NCBI RefSeq assembly: GCF_009728935.1
Contig: NZ_CP034235.1
Span: 5,965,501-6,029,500 of the forward strand
Length of the DNA stretch: 64,000 nt
Source: Paenibacillus psychroresistens
Lineage (GTDB): Bacteria > Bacillota > Bacilli > Paenibacillales > NBRC-103111
Direction of reading: 5' to 3'
A program made the translations under genes and the position numbers. The notes beneath the pieces were generated by a model, which was given only the letters and a program-made list of their open reading frames with translations, made no database searches and was not told the origin of the DNA. Every line of letters begins with the position of its first letter. Positions within the stretch are counted from its first letter, which is position 1. Shown piece by piece: positions 8,501 through 17,299 of the stretch.

Positions 8501-8780
8501 GCCAACGATCTTCATCATACAACCAAGCCTCCATGCCTAGCTTTTCCGCTTCTTCCGCACAAGCATTAATTAAATCAAACCATTCATCCCCCAGATATTC
8601 TGTAGCAAGACCCGTACGCGAATGCATAAACACTCCGCCAAAGCCCATTTCTTTAAAAACCTCAAGCTGACGCAGCAATTCAGCTTTATCTAACGTTCCG
8701 TTCCATGACCAGAAGGGTTTCCCTCTAAATGCTGCTGTCGGCTGCTTAAACAAATTGTATAATTCCAATTGTTCTCCCAT
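5589..8780 (-). CDS. GH106-family alpha-L-rhamnosidase-like glycoside hydrolase
   Basis: A 1063-residue cytoplasmic enzyme without signal peptide. The N-terminus (FRGKPFWSWNGTLDKAELLR, then MHSRTGLATEYLGDEWFDL and YDEDRWPSGTAGG) is the hallmark of the GH106-like barrel. Two candidate catalytic glutamates sit in GIFTDEPHRG (about residue 220) and LLSELYGCTGWQMP (about residue 373). After the barrel come beta-rich domains to the end. GH106 enzymes remove alpha-L-rhamnose from pectic or other rhamnose-containing glycans. The ATG at 8780 has AGGAGC ten bases upstream. Its neighbours are GH78 rhamnosidase upstream (58-base gap) and the ABC exporter downstream (three-base gap). Exact substrate linkage cannot be read from sequence. 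Confidence 0.85.
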   Translation of the reverse strand: MGEQLELYNLFKQPTAAFRGKPFWSWNGTLDKAELLRQLEVFKEMGFGGVFMHSRTGLATEYLGDEWFDLINACAEEAEKLGMEAWLYDEDRWPSGTAGGIVTEEPRFRLKFIRLQIVSSEQFVWKDDVIAAFQCRIKGMVFTDLKRLSQEQEQAVETQAGTSILVFTITEQQKESFYNGYTYLDTLNREAVDKFIELTHEKYKSKSGKHFGKAIKGIFTDEPHRGTLMDGFGIDNEAKEWHSPWTYTLFERFEAAYGYDLIEKLPELFLKSEGQSFSQVKWHYVDLLQEMFQDNFAKPIQAWCEANDLILTGHILHEDNLTAQTAMVGSVMRYYEHMDYPGVDVLTEGNLNYWVVKQLSSAARQLGKKWLLSELYGCTGWQMPLEAHKAVGDWQALFGINLRCHHLSWYTMAGEAKRDYPASISYQSAWWQDYDYVEAYFSRLGVVLSQGDSLCDLLVLNPVESLWGQIYPGWSRNLSPQSPEVQALEQIYQNTFHWLTGEQIDFDYGDEEMLSRLGSVSVNSYGEVVFLVGKSAYRSILVTGMLTMRASSLQLLEQFKQAGGSVIFAGEVPSYVDALASNAVQELARNTVHVPFTKHELLDTCRITIPTHLTLFDLERGKVPDEIYAQLRVDEASTYIVLMNMNRENWISNVRVSIEGKGSMEEWFCTSGERGYVESVNVDGKLEFMVDFPPSGEHVYVMHTEKNAKAVALKPVIRRSTAAVQDLTGPYDYTLDEPNVCVLDWAAYKVNDGDWQPAQEILQVDRAIRDILGMPYRTGSMIQPWYTQKFNPFALEGKAEIELSFTFGMKEIPTGPLYLAIEKPEHFQICFNGHELAADEVTEWWVDRCFVKIAIPAAYCLLGNNAVELKTLYHQGIDLEAIYILGEFGVLLAGNHKTINRLPEQLAIGCITQQGFPFYGGLLSYFITNDKVKAALELLSPKELKANDEIMLSLPNFEAACIKVRTSGRADQMIAWQPYEAEISDIAGLSAADSIRLDVILTRRNTFGPLHQLPLLTWAYGPENWVTEGEKFSADYVLMPAGLLSAPQLIRKIAIQTTSTRQG

Positions 8781-8838
8781 ATTTTATTTAGCTCCTATGT
8801 TTTAATTTTAAGAGGAATCTCTTTCATATAGATATAAT

Positions 8839-11800
8839 TTAGGCTTTAAAATAATAGGCTCCAGACTGCACATGGACGATCCAGAATCCAGCAATTTCAC
8901 CCAAGAAGCTAACCCCATCTGCATGCTCAATCGAGTTGCCGCTTTCTTCCAAAGCTCGACTACCTAGCTTCGGCACATATACAGTTGCTGTTGTATTAAC
9001 GGGAACAGTTATCTCCAAGCGTATAACGTTCTCTTCTCTTTCCCACTTAGATTCAATCCATCCCCTAACCGTATTAATTCTTCCCTCCGCATAGATGAGG
9101 TCTCCAAGCACATAGGGCTTGATTATACTTGTTTTGAAGCCTGCAGATTCTGGCTGAATACCTGCCAAATGCTTATAAAACCAATCATCTAGCGTGCCTA
9201 AGAAGAAATGATCGTATGACCTCACTTCCAATTCCCAGCCTTCCCAACAGGTCGTTGCACCATTGGCTAGCCAATACCCCCAGCTCGGATAAGTTTCTTT
9301 TATCGCTAATGTAAAAGCTACGTCCCCCCTGCCGCCCTCGGTTAATACAGGTGCCAGATATTTGGTCCCAAAGCAGCCGGTATTCAAATGACCCTTATTT
9401 CGCAGGAGAATATCATCAGCTAGATTATCAATTACTCTCATCTTGCTCATCTCTGGAACTATACCAAAAGCATAAGGCAGCACATTGGATGCCTGACGAT
9501 AACCGACTTCGATATCGGTGTGATATATCTGCTTCTCATTATCAAAGAACTTATTATTCATTGTATTCGCGAGCTTAGCTGCTTCATCCGAATAATAGGA
9601 GCTATCCACTTCAACTCCAACTATACCTGCAATTCGTGACATAAGTACACAGGAATGATACACATATAAGGTAGATAACAATGCAGCACCTTCAATCCCT
9701 TTACCACCCGGAGCACACCAATCGGCGTAATGCATATCTGAGCTGACACCATCCACTAAACGATCAAGCTCATACTGGAGATATTTTTTCATGCCGATAT
9801 AATGCTTGCTTAGAGTTTCACTGTCGCCATAATATTCATATAAAGTCCAAGGAACAATGATATAAGCGGACATCCATGCAGGTGTTGGCGGATAATCGAG
9901 TGGGCCTGGGCAAGTATGAGAGATCTCACCCAGCTCACTTTGAGTATCCTCCATATCCTGCACCCACTTAGGGAAGAATGTGGATAAATCAAAGTTCATG
10001 ACCGCACATTCTGCAATTACCTGACCATCTGCAGTCCAGCCTCGCTTTTCATGAGCAGGCGTATCTGTAGGGACACTATGAAAATTATTCAGCATCGTAT
10101 CGACCATAATTTGATGAGTTCGGTTAAATAAGGAATTGGAGCAGTAAAAGCTGCCGATTGTCTCAACATCATTATGGAAAATTAACGCTTCCAGCTGACA
10201 AGGTTTACTCAAACCTTCGACTTGTACATAACGAAAGCCCTTGTAGCTGAATTTAGACTCCCAATCTTCTGTTCCACTACCTTTACATATATAACTATCT
10301 ACCTGCGCTGTCTCCCAGAATTGAAAATTGTTGCCATCCTTCCAGATATCAAGCGTCCCATCCGTGCGCAGTCTTTCCCCATAGGTCAGTTTAACCCGCG
10401 TACCTCGGACAGCTTCTACGATCAGACGCACCCAGCCAGCAGTCACTTTTCCTACATCATATATGTACACATTTGGCTTCGGTTCAGCGATATTCACACA
10501 GCTGCTTGTTTCTAGAATGCGGATAGGAGGAACTCGAGTAGCTTGTTTAAGCCCGGCAATTCCACTTCGCTCAGCAACCTCTACCCAGCCCTTTTCCTGA
10601 AAACCGAATTGGTTCCAGCCACTTTGCTCCAATCTCGCATCATACTTGTCTCCATACCAAATATTATCATCTCGAGTTGGCCCATCTATTGTTGCCCATG
10701 AACTATCGCTGGCAATAGTGGAGATCGTTCCATCTGAATATTCTGTTATAAGTTGAAGTAGGAACTGCGGTTCAGTTAAGGCATCATTAGGATTAGAGAA
10801 ATTTGGATTAGGACCTACCCAATCCTTGCCATATGCATAATAACCTCTGCCTAGCTCAACACCTAGACAGTTGCCACCTTGGGCTAACAGCTCAGTTATA
10901 TCAAAGGTAGAATAATGGACTCGTTTAATAAATTGCGTATAATCTTGCTGCAATATCGCGTCACCCACTCGCTGTCCATTTAAACTTAGCTCATAATAAC
11001 CCAGACAACAAATATAAAGTCTAGATTGCTCCACAGCTTTGCCTGTTTGAAATTCTTTTCTAAGCAAGGGAGCTGGCCCTCGCCTTTTAATCGCCCCCCA
11101 TGGTTGATCCCCGTATTCAGCAATCTGTTCAGCGACCGTCCAATTTGAAGCGTCCGCTGATGCATCCTCCGAGATCACCCAGGTGGAATCTGTGCTAATT
11201 ATCTCGCAAGAGCCATCTGCAAATTCAATTACAAAGCTGCCGATAAATCCGTCAAATTCTGAGCCTTGATCCTCTGCTTCACAAGTAAGATAGTTTTCCC
11301 CTGACTTTAAGTGCTCTGTAAAATCAATATGATAAAAAGGCGATGACCAATCCTGTCTCCATGGTTGATTCATCTTAGCGACTGTGCTGCCATTGACAAA
11401 AACAGTAAAGGGATTGCCACAGGTTCCATAAAAAATCGCTTGTTGGATTTTTTTATCCTCAGGAACAAGTAATACCTTCCGAAAATAGAGCCTATGGCTA
11501 GCTGGGATAACCTTTTGATTCTGATGCCAAATCCAGTTACTCTTCGACAGCGGATTGTTGCTTGAATTCCCTCCAATCCAATCGCCTTTCCAATCCTCAG
11601 CTCTTAGTAAACCCATTTCAAACGATGCTTCAGTACTCCATTCCGAAGCGGCTAGATTTCCATCCCAAACCATGACCTGCCAATAACAACGTTGACCTGA
11701 GCTCAGCTTACTGCCTCGATATTTAATCTGCAGAGTTTCGTCTGAATGTACCATTCCGCTATCCCATATGTCACCTAAGCTCGAAGCAACTATTATGCGA

Positions 11801-11943
11801 TAAGCTGATTGCTTCTGATCTCGCTTGGAAGCAGCAAGCTTCCAGCTAAACATCGGCTCCTTGTTATCGATACCTAAAGGGTTTATTCGACTATCTGTTT
11901 TCAAATCAAAGGGTTTAATTTCGCCAATTGTAATGTTGCTCAT
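8839..11943 (-). CDS. GH78 alpha-L-rhamnosidase
   Basis: A 1034-residue intracellular enzyme that should release terminal alpha-L-rhamnose by inversion. The domain order fits Bac_rhamnosid_N (about 140-300), a beta-sandwich with the conserved WVRLIVEAVRGTRVKLTYGE block, the six-hairpin catalytic toroid (about 600-930) and a C-terminal beta domain. The catalytic signature is TDTPAHEKRGWTADGQ near residue 633, a variant of the usual TDCPQRDERLGWTGD, with the acid Glu kept but the Cys and Gln replaced. I start at the ATG at 11943 because GGAGG lies eight bases before it; the upstream ATG at 11958 overlaps that site. It follows the binding-protein gene across a terminator-like hairpin. Confidence 0.9.
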   Translation of the reverse strand: MSNITIGEIKPFDLKTDSRINPLGIDNKEPMFSWKLAASKRDQKQSAYRIIVASSLGDIWDSGMVHSDETLQIKYRGSKLSSGQRCYWQVMVWDGNLAASEWSTEASFEMGLLRAEDWKGDWIGGNSSNNPLSKSNWIWHQNQKVIPASHRLYFRKVLLVPEDKKIQQAIFYGTCGNPFTVFVNGSTVAKMNQPWRQDWSSPFYHIDFTEHLKSGENYLTCEAEDQGSEFDGFIGSFVIEFADGSCEIISTDSTWVISEDASADASNWTVAEQIAEYGDQPWGAIKRRGPAPLLRKEFQTGKAVEQSRLYICCLGYYELSLNGQRVGDAILQQDYTQFIKRVHYSTFDITELLAQGGNCLGVELGRGYYAYGKDWVGPNPNFSNPNDALTEPQFLLQLITEYSDGTISTIASDSSWATIDGPTRDDNIWYGDKYDARLEQSGWNQFGFQEKGWVEVAERSGIAGLKQATRVPPIRILETSSCVNIAEPKPNVYIYDVGKVTAGWVRLIVEAVRGTRVKLTYGERLRTDGTLDIWKDGNNFQFWETAQVDSYICKGSGTEDWESKFSYKGFRYVQVEGLSKPCQLEALIFHNDVETIGSFYCSNSLFNRTHQIMVDTMLNNFHSVPTDTPAHEKRGWTADGQVIAECAVMNFDLSTFFPKWVQDMEDTQSELGEISHTCPGPLDYPPTPAWMSAYIIVPWTLYEYYGDSETLSKHYIGMKKYLQYELDRLVDGVSSDMHYADWCAPGGKGIEGAALLSTLYVYHSCVLMSRIAGIVGVEVDSSYYSDEAAKLANTMNNKFFDNEKQIYHTDIEVGYRQASNVLPYAFGIVPEMSKMRVIDNLADDILLRNKGHLNTGCFGTKYLAPVLTEGGRGDVAFTLAIKETYPSWGYWLANGATTCWEGWELEVRSYDHFFLGTLDDWFYKHLAGIQPESAGFKTSIIKPYVLGDLIYAEGRINTVRGWIESKWEREENVIRLEITVPVNTTATVYVPKLGSRALEESGNSIEHADGVSFLGEIAGFWIVHVQSGAYYFKA

Positions 11944-11983
11944 TACCGAGTCCTCCATTCTCAGGCTCTATTAGTGTTTAAAT

Positions 11984-12011
11984 AAAAACTGCCCCCAGTA
12001 ACTCGGGGCAG
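11984..12011 (-). terminator. Intrinsic terminator / attenuator directly after the binding-protein gene of locus 1
   Basis: On the minus strand CTGCCCC pairs with GGGGCAG (plus one extra G) over an 8-base loop, followed by TTTTTATTT. It starts 21 bases after the stop of the binding-protein gene and 41 bases before the GH78 start. Because the same transcript probably continues into the rhamnosidases, I expect partial termination or 3'-end protection. Confidence 0.8.
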
Positions 12012-12031
12012 CTTCTATTATTAACAAATCC

Positions 12032-13642
12032 TTATTGCAAAGTATGATCCTTAACAAATTGTGCTGCTTGTAACTTCATTTCGTCCATTACTTTATCAGC
12101 GCCGGCTTTTTTCAATTTGTCGACTAGCTCAGCAACTGCTTTATCTACATCCTTAACAATTCCAAGCTCGATCGGTGCTGCATATTGCTTAATAACGTTA
12201 TTGATGTTTGCTACTTCTGTTTTAAACTTATCTGTGTTGACATTAAATCCATCTAACAAATAGGATACTGCATGAGCTTGTAAATCCTTTTTCATATTGA
12301 TGTAACCTTCGCTATAGTTTTCTAACGGCGGCCATTGATCTCTGTTATTGGACCACCAACCAGCTTGGTACATCGGATAAGGATTCTTGGAAGCATCAAT
12401 TCCAGGAGCCAAAGCTAGCTTGCCTTCTGCATTCATTACATAGTTCTTGCCTTCAACACCAAAAGCTAGAAGCATATTGTAGGATTTATCTTGGTGAAGC
12501 AAGTCAATTGCCATTAAAGCTCTTTCATAGTTCTTCGATTTAGGTGAGAAAGCAAAGCCATTACCAGTGGCAGGACGTTGAGTTCCAGTACCGTTAGGTG
12601 TCAATGCAGGAATTGCTCCTAGTGCCCAACCTTTTGCTTTCATTTCTGCTTCATAATTCACATAGTTCTCAAATGCATTTCCCCAATAAGCTGTTTTCCC
12701 CACTCTTGATAGCTCATATGCAGATGTTTTCTGTGCAAAAGCGTTTTTAGGAAGCAACCCTTTATCCACCCAGCTCTTCATTGTTTTAGCTGCTGCAGTA
12801 TAGATAGGCACGAAATCTGGATCCATTAAACCAGAAACCTTGAATTCTTTATTATCTGGATTGAAGTTAAATACTTGTGGCAATTCTCTTTTAGTTAACC
12901 AACCATCCACCATCATTGCGAACAACCCTCTAATATCATCAGCCGTTCCGTCGAAAGGTGCGATTCCTTTTTCATTGTCTTTAACAGCTTGGAAAAGCGC
13001 TTCCAAATCTTGAGCTTTCTTAATTTCCGGAACATTGTATTTCACTCTAAGATCTTCTCTATAAAATCCAGAGCCAACTCCTAATTCTACGAAGCTTTGT
13101 GGAATCATGTAGATTTTACCGCCAACCAAAGTATCTCCCCACTGAGCAGCTGTTGTTGCTTTATCTGTAAGCGGCATTAATTTTTTAACATCATCCATTA
13201 GAATTTCACGATATCCACCTTTGGATGCGTTTTCACCATAATGGATATTTCCATAGATTACATCCCAATCCTGTTGAGAAGCAAGCACCAATGGATATTT
13301 GGTTTCTATATCTCCAAAAGGAATGAATTTTGTTTCGATTGTAGCATTAATGTCTTGCTCAAGCTTCTTGTTAACCTCAGCCATAACTGCATTATAGTCT
13401 ACTGGAGCTTCGCCTAGCAGCACGAAGTTAAGTACAACCTTCTCAAGCGGAGCAGCAGTTGCCACTGGTTCCGGAGTTGCTTCTACTACTGGGGCTTCAG
13501 TTGCGACAGCCGCTGATTCAGCTGGTGCAGCACTTGGAGCAGCACTTGGCGTCGCCGCTTCCTTTTTCGAGCAAGCCGATAATACTAACATTACGCATAA
13601 CATGATTACAATTGTTAAGCTCATTCCCTTTTTAATTCTCAT
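12032..13642 (-). CDS. Sugar-binding lipoprotein of an ABC importer (LplA-like)
   Basis: A 536-residue extracellular solute-binding protein anchored by a lipid. The signal peptide ends in LSACSKKE, a lipobox with Cys about residue 24, followed by an Ala/Pro/Glu-rich linker typical of Paenibacillus lipoproteins. The mature part (VLNFVLLGEAPVDYNAVM, and KYPLVLASQQDWDVIYG) is the long type of family-1 binding protein used with LplB/LplC permeases. The ATG has AGGAGG eight bases upstream. It is the third gene of the importer operon, after the two permeases, and is followed by a hairpin. The linked rhamnosidases suggest a rhamnose-bearing oligosaccharide as ligand; that is inference. Confidence 0.9.
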   Translation of the reverse strand: MRIKKGMSLTIVIMLCVMLVLSACSKKEAATPSAAPSAAPAESAAVATEAPVVEATPEPVATAAPLEKVVLNFVLLGEAPVDYNAVMAEVNKKLEQDINATIETKFIPFGDIETKYPLVLASQQDWDVIYGNIHYGENASKGGYREILMDDVKKLMPLTDKATTAAQWGDTLVGGKIYMIPQSFVELGVGSGFYREDLRVKYNVPEIKKAQDLEALFQAVKDNEKGIAPFDGTADDIRGLFAMMVDGWLTKRELPQVFNFNPDNKEFKVSGLMDPDFVPIYTAAAKTMKSWVDKGLLPKNAFAQKTSAYELSRVGKTAYWGNAFENYVNYEAEMKAKGWALGAIPALTPNGTGTQRPATGNGFAFSPKSKNYERALMAIDLLHQDKSYNMLLAFGVEGKNYVMNAEGKLALAPGIDASKNPYPMYQAGWWSNNRDQWPPLENYSEGYINMKKDLQAHAVSYLLDGFNVNTDKFKTEVANINNVIKQYAAPIELGIVKDVDKAVAELVDKLKKAGADKVMDEMKLQAAQFVKDHTLQ

Positions 13643-13700
13643 TGTTAGAACCTCCTGTTTTATTATATGTTAAACCGCTTGATCGCGGGGTTAACCAGTT

Positions 13701-14588
13701 TTACCCTTTTACGGATCCAATCGTCAAGCCAGCAACAAAATACCTTTGAATGAATGGATATAACAAGACGATCGGTCCAGTCGCTACGACTGTCAATGCC
13801 AGCTTGATGGTCTCTTGCGGTAATGCAGTAAGCGCAACCCCACCGCTTTGGGACAACAGCTTCTGTGCGAATGTAGAATTTCGCAGGATACTTAACAGCA
13901 TGTACTGGAGTGGATGCAAATTCTCCTTAGAAATAAACAAGGAAGCGGAATACCAATCATTCCAATAGTTTAAAGCTTGGAATAACCCGATAGCTGCTAA
14001 GGCAGGTTTCATCAGTGGAAGAATGATTTTAAGATAGATAAAGAAATCATTAGCTCCATCAATCTTGGCTGATTCAGAAACAGCATCTGGAATGCTATTA
14101 GCTATATAGGAACGGATAATTAGCAGATAAACAATGTTAAACATGTTGGATAATAATAGGATTAGCAGCGTATCATTGATATGCATATAATTAGTGACCA
14201 ATAAGTAATAGGGGACCAATCCTGCGCTGAACAATGTTGTGAAAAAAAGATAAAAGGCCATTGGATTGCGGTATTTAACATCTTTCCTCGATAATACATA
14301 AGCCGTCATGGACGAGAAGAATAAAGCAATAACCGTTCCCACCACTGTTACGAATATGGATACCATGTAAGCGTGAAGGACCTTTTCTGGCCTTTCAAAA
14401 ATGAATTTATAAGCGGAAAGATTGAACTCGGTTGGTAATATAGAGTAACCAAATTGCATGACGCTATCTTCGGATTGCAAGGAGTTGACTACAAGTAAGT
14501 AAAATGGAATCACAGCCGCTGCCGCTAATAAACCAACAAATAGATAAGCAAAGATATTAAATAACTGCATGTCTTTACTATGTTTCAT
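13701..14588 (-). CDS. Sugar ABC importer permease, LplC/YtcP-like
   Basis: A 295-residue inner-membrane permease with six predicted helices. The cytoplasmic EAA loop that docks the ATPase is AVSESAKIDGANDFFIYLKI. The C-terminus YPFIQRYFVAGLTIGSVKG is the usual ending of the LplC/YtcP branch. I chose ATG at 14588, which has AAAGGTGG eight bases upstream; a GTG four codons earlier is an alternative. It pairs with the permease encoded 35 bases upstream and the lipoprotein downstream. No ATPase is encoded nearby, so it presumably uses a shared MsmX-type ATPase from elsewhere. Confidence 0.9.
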   Translation of the reverse strand: MKHSKDMQLFNIFAYLFVGLLAAAAVIPFYLLVVNSLQSEDSVMQFGYSILPTEFNLSAYKFIFERPEKVLHAYMVSIFVTVVGTVIALFFSSMTAYVLSRKDVKYRNPMAFYLFFTTLFSAGLVPYYLLVTNYMHINDTLLILLLSNMFNIVYLLIIRSYIANSIPDAVSESAKIDGANDFFIYLKIILPLMKPALAAIGLFQALNYWNDWYSASLFISKENLHPLQYMLLSILRNSTFAQKLLSQSGGVALTALPQETIKLALTVVATGPIVLLYPFIQRYFVAGLTIGSVKG

Positions 14589-14623
14589 AGGTGAAGCCAC
14601 CTTTCCCTAATGGATTAATAAGT

Positions 14624-15556
14624 TTAGAACAATGCATAATCACTATTGAATCTCTTGACTAAATAATTGACACCGAATATAGCTACAAAACTTAAGATCG
14701 ATTGATAAAATCCAGCAGCAGATGCCATTCCAAAGTCATTTAATGAAACTAAGGATCTAAAAACCAATGTATCGATAATGTCTGTTTTATCAAGCAGCAG
14801 GCCATTCTCCCCAACTAGCTGATAGAACATATCAAATTCTCCACGCATAATTCTTGAGATACCTAATAATATTAAGGTGATAATAGTTGGAGTAAGTGCC
14901 GGTAAAGTGATATGCCTAATCCGTTGAAAGATATTGGCACCGTCTATCTTGGCTGATTCATAGCTCTCTGAGTCAATACCCATAATTGCCGCAAGGTATA
15001 GAACACTAGTAAAACCGATAGTCTTCCAAATATAGAAGAAAGGCAATAGAAACATCCAAATCGTTGGGTTCGAATAAATGTCCACAGGTGTCATGCTAAG
15101 CTTGCGAAGCAAGGTGTTCAATACTCCAAAATCAAAATTGAAAATATTGTAGAAAAAAGCAGCAACCGTAACCCATGAAATAAAGTAAGGAAGAAACATA
15201 AAGCTTTGCGCAACTTTCTTGAAATATTTACCTGTCATTTCGGCAATGAATATACCCGACATAATGGCAATAACTGTGCTTGATCCGAGAAAGACCATGT
15301 TATAAATAGCGGTATTAACCGTAACCTGCAGCAGCTTGCCTGATTCAAAGAAATACCTGAAATTCTCTAATCCATTCCATTCACTGCCAAAAATCAAACC
15401 AGAATAAGAGAAGTTCTTAAACGCTATTATTATTCCTGGCATGGGTAGATAAGCAAATATTAAAAAGTAAAATGCCACTGGCAGGAACATTAAATAAAGA
15501 ATTTTATTTTTAGCAATTTCGTATAAGAAGCCCTTTTTTCTTCTGACTGTATTCAT
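14624..15556 (-). CDS. Sugar ABC importer permease, LplB/YteP-like
   Basis: A 310-residue permease, first gene of the locus 1 import operon. A long basic N-terminus (MNTVRRKKGFLYEIAKNK) precedes the first helix, as usual for LplB/YteP proteins. The EAA loop is SYESAKIDGANIFQRIRHIT and the C-terminus KRFNSDYALF is characteristic of this branch. The ribosome site AGAGGTG is five bases before the ATG. It is transcribed away from the regulator gene at 15686; the 129 bases between them hold cre-like sites. Confidence 0.92.
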   Translation of the reverse strand: MNTVRRKKGFLYEIAKNKILYLMFLPVAFYFLIFAYLPMPGIIIAFKNFSYSGLIFGSEWNGLENFRYFFESGKLLQVTVNTAIYNMVFLGSSTVIAIMSGIFIAEMTGKYFKKVAQSFMFLPYFISWVTVAAFFYNIFNFDFGVLNTLLRKLSMTPVDIYSNPTIWMFLLPFFYIWKTIGFTSVLYLAAIMGIDSESYESAKIDGANIFQRIRHITLPALTPTIITLILLGISRIMRGEFDMFYQLVGENGLLLDKTDIIDTLVFRSLVSLNDFGMASAAGFYQSILSFVAIFGVNYLVKRFNSDYALF

Positions 15557-15586
15557 TCAAGCACCTCTTAACTTTTGTTTTTTTAT

Positions 15587-15616
15587 TGGGTACGCTTTCA
15601 TAATAAAGCGTTTACA
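15587..15616. promoter_or_regulatory. Two cre-like / inverted-repeat operator sites between divergent genes
   Basis: ACGCTTT at 15592-15598 and AAAGCGT at 15605-15611 are exact inverted repeats. Each half lies in a 14-mer resembling the CcpA catabolite-response element (TGWAARCGYTWWCA): TGTAAACGCTTTAT on the minus strand (15603-15616) and TGAAAGCGTACCCA (15587-15600). They sit between the permease start and the regulator start. They could serve CcpA or be the binding site of the AraC-type regulator; I cannot distinguish these. Confidence 0.5.
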
Positions 15617-15685
15617 ATAAGATTACCACATGATAAAGTTACGATATCTTTGTTATTCTATTATGTACAGATGAGGTGTTAATAA

Positions 15686-17299
15686 ATGATTAACTTAATG
15701 ATAGTAGATGACGAAGAGACCACAAGAAGCAGTCTAGAAGAGCTAGTACCTTGGTCAGAATGGGGTATTGATAATGTAAGATCAGCTGAAAATGGCTTAG
15801 CTGCACTTAAGCTTGCAGAGCATTACAGCCCTTCCATTCTCCTCACCGACATCCGCATGCCTAAGATGAATGGCATTGAGCTATCCAAAAAAATTCGCGA
15901 GCTATTTCCCGATTGCATGATCATTTTCCTTAGTGGTTTTTCGGATAAAGACTACCTTAAATCAGCCATACAATTAAGCGCTGTAGATTACTTAGAGAAA
16001 CCAATTGACCTCGAAGAATTGAAAGCTTTATTCCAAAAAATCGTTCCAAGATTATTGGAGGCAACGAATGAAAAAGCGAATCAGACACTTCTCCTGAATA
16101 GCTTTAATGAGAATATTCATCTGCTGCGCCAAGAAATAATATTGGAGTTAATTCTCAATAAAACGGAGCTTAGCGATTTAATTAATCAATATGGAACGGA
16201 TGCTATTCCCCTCCATACTGAAGGGAATGTATTGGTAATCTGTACCGTTCTAAATTGGAAGGCTAGCATTACCAACGATGAAAAATCACTCATTAAACAT
16301 ACTATTTTGAAGACACTGAGCCATTGCAATCCATTCCTCAATTACAGGTTTATTGCCGGTTTCGTCAATGACAATTATCTTATTATTGCTGCAAACGATG
16401 AGAAGTCAGATCCACATAGTTTAAAAACCAAAGCCTTTGGCGACAGTCTTCTAGAGCTGCTTCGTCCGGCATCCAATTTATATAGCAGTTCAATCGGTTA
16501 CAGCATTAGCTCCAATCAGAGCATTGATTTTCCTGATTTATATAAATCATCACTTGAAACCGTAAAGCAGCAATTTTATTATGGAGTCAACCAAATTTTC
16601 CATCCGAATACCTTCCCTGTTCTAAGCTTTGAAATTGATAAAACCTTATATTCGCAATTCAGAAAGCTATTGAGAAATTCATCCGCCGATGAACTAATTA
16701 TTCTTGTTAAGCATTTAACCACAGATATTGCTAAAGCCTATGACCCTGATACTAATAAAATAAGAAATATATATTTTAAATTCCTGCGGATTTTATTTGA
16801 GGTCACCATGCAGTGGAGTATTGTAGATTCAGGCGATATCAATGAGAATATTCCCGTATGGCAGGAATCCGAAGCAAGAACGACATTACAAGAATTATCC
16901 GACTTCTTAATAACGAATATTGAAATTATCTTGCTTAAACCAGATAGTAAAGAGAATACAATCGCTAAAATCGGTGAAATTAAAAAATTCATATTGAGCC
17001 ACTGCACTAGTAATCAGCTTTCGATCCAATCCATTGCAGAACACACTCATTTAAGCCAAACCTATCTTTGTGCTTATTTCAAGAAATCCACAGGTCGGAC
17101 TATTAACGAACACATCACGGAGCTGCGGATTGAGAAAGCTAAAGAATATCTCAAGGATAGGAATATGAAGCTATACGATATAACAACCAGCATTGGTTTA
17201 ACCGATACGAATTATTTCTCCACTTTATTCAAGAAATATACGGGTTCCACTCCTTCGGAATTTAGGGAGAAGCATTTATATGATAAAAAAACTCTTTAG
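15686..17299 (+). CDS. YesN-type response regulator with AraC DNA-binding domain
   Basis: A 537-residue cytoplasmic transcription factor. The receiver domain (1-120) has the acidic pair D8/D9, phospho-acceptor D55 in LLTDIRMPKMNG, and the switch Lys in DYLEKPID. A variable middle region follows, and the last 100 residues hold two helix-turn-helix units of the AraC family (SIQSIAEHTHLSQTYLCAYF and LYDITTSIGLTDTNYFSTLF). The ATG has GAGGTG seven bases upstream. It overlaps the kinase gene by 20 bases, showing tight coupling. It most likely activates the divergent importer/rhamnosidase operon when phosphorylated by the kinase next door. Confidence 0.93.
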   Translation: MINLMIVDDEETTRSSLEELVPWSEWGIDNVRSAENGLAALKLAEHYSPSILLTDIRMPKMNGIELSKKIRELFPDCMIIFLSGFSDKDYLKSAIQLSAVDYLEKPIDLEELKALFQKIVPRLLEATNEKANQTLLLNSFNENIHLLRQEIILELILNKTELSDLINQYGTDAIPLHTEGNVLVICTVLNWKASITNDEKSLIKHTILKTLSHCNPFLNYRFIAGFVNDNYLIIAANDEKSDPHSLKTKAFGDSLLELLRPASNLYSSSIGYSISSNQSIDFPDLYKSSLETVKQQFYYGVNQIFHPNTFPVLSFEIDKTLYSQFRKLLRNSSADELIILVKHLTTDIAKAYDPDTNKIRNIYFKFLRILFEVTMQWSIVDSGDINENIPVWQESEARTTLQELSDFLITNIEIILLKPDSKENTIAKIGEIKKFILSHCTSNQLSIQSIAEHTHLSQTYLCAYFKKSTGRTINEHITELRIEKAKEYLKDRNMKLYDITTSIGLTDTNYFSTLFKKYTGSTPSEFREKHLYDKKTL

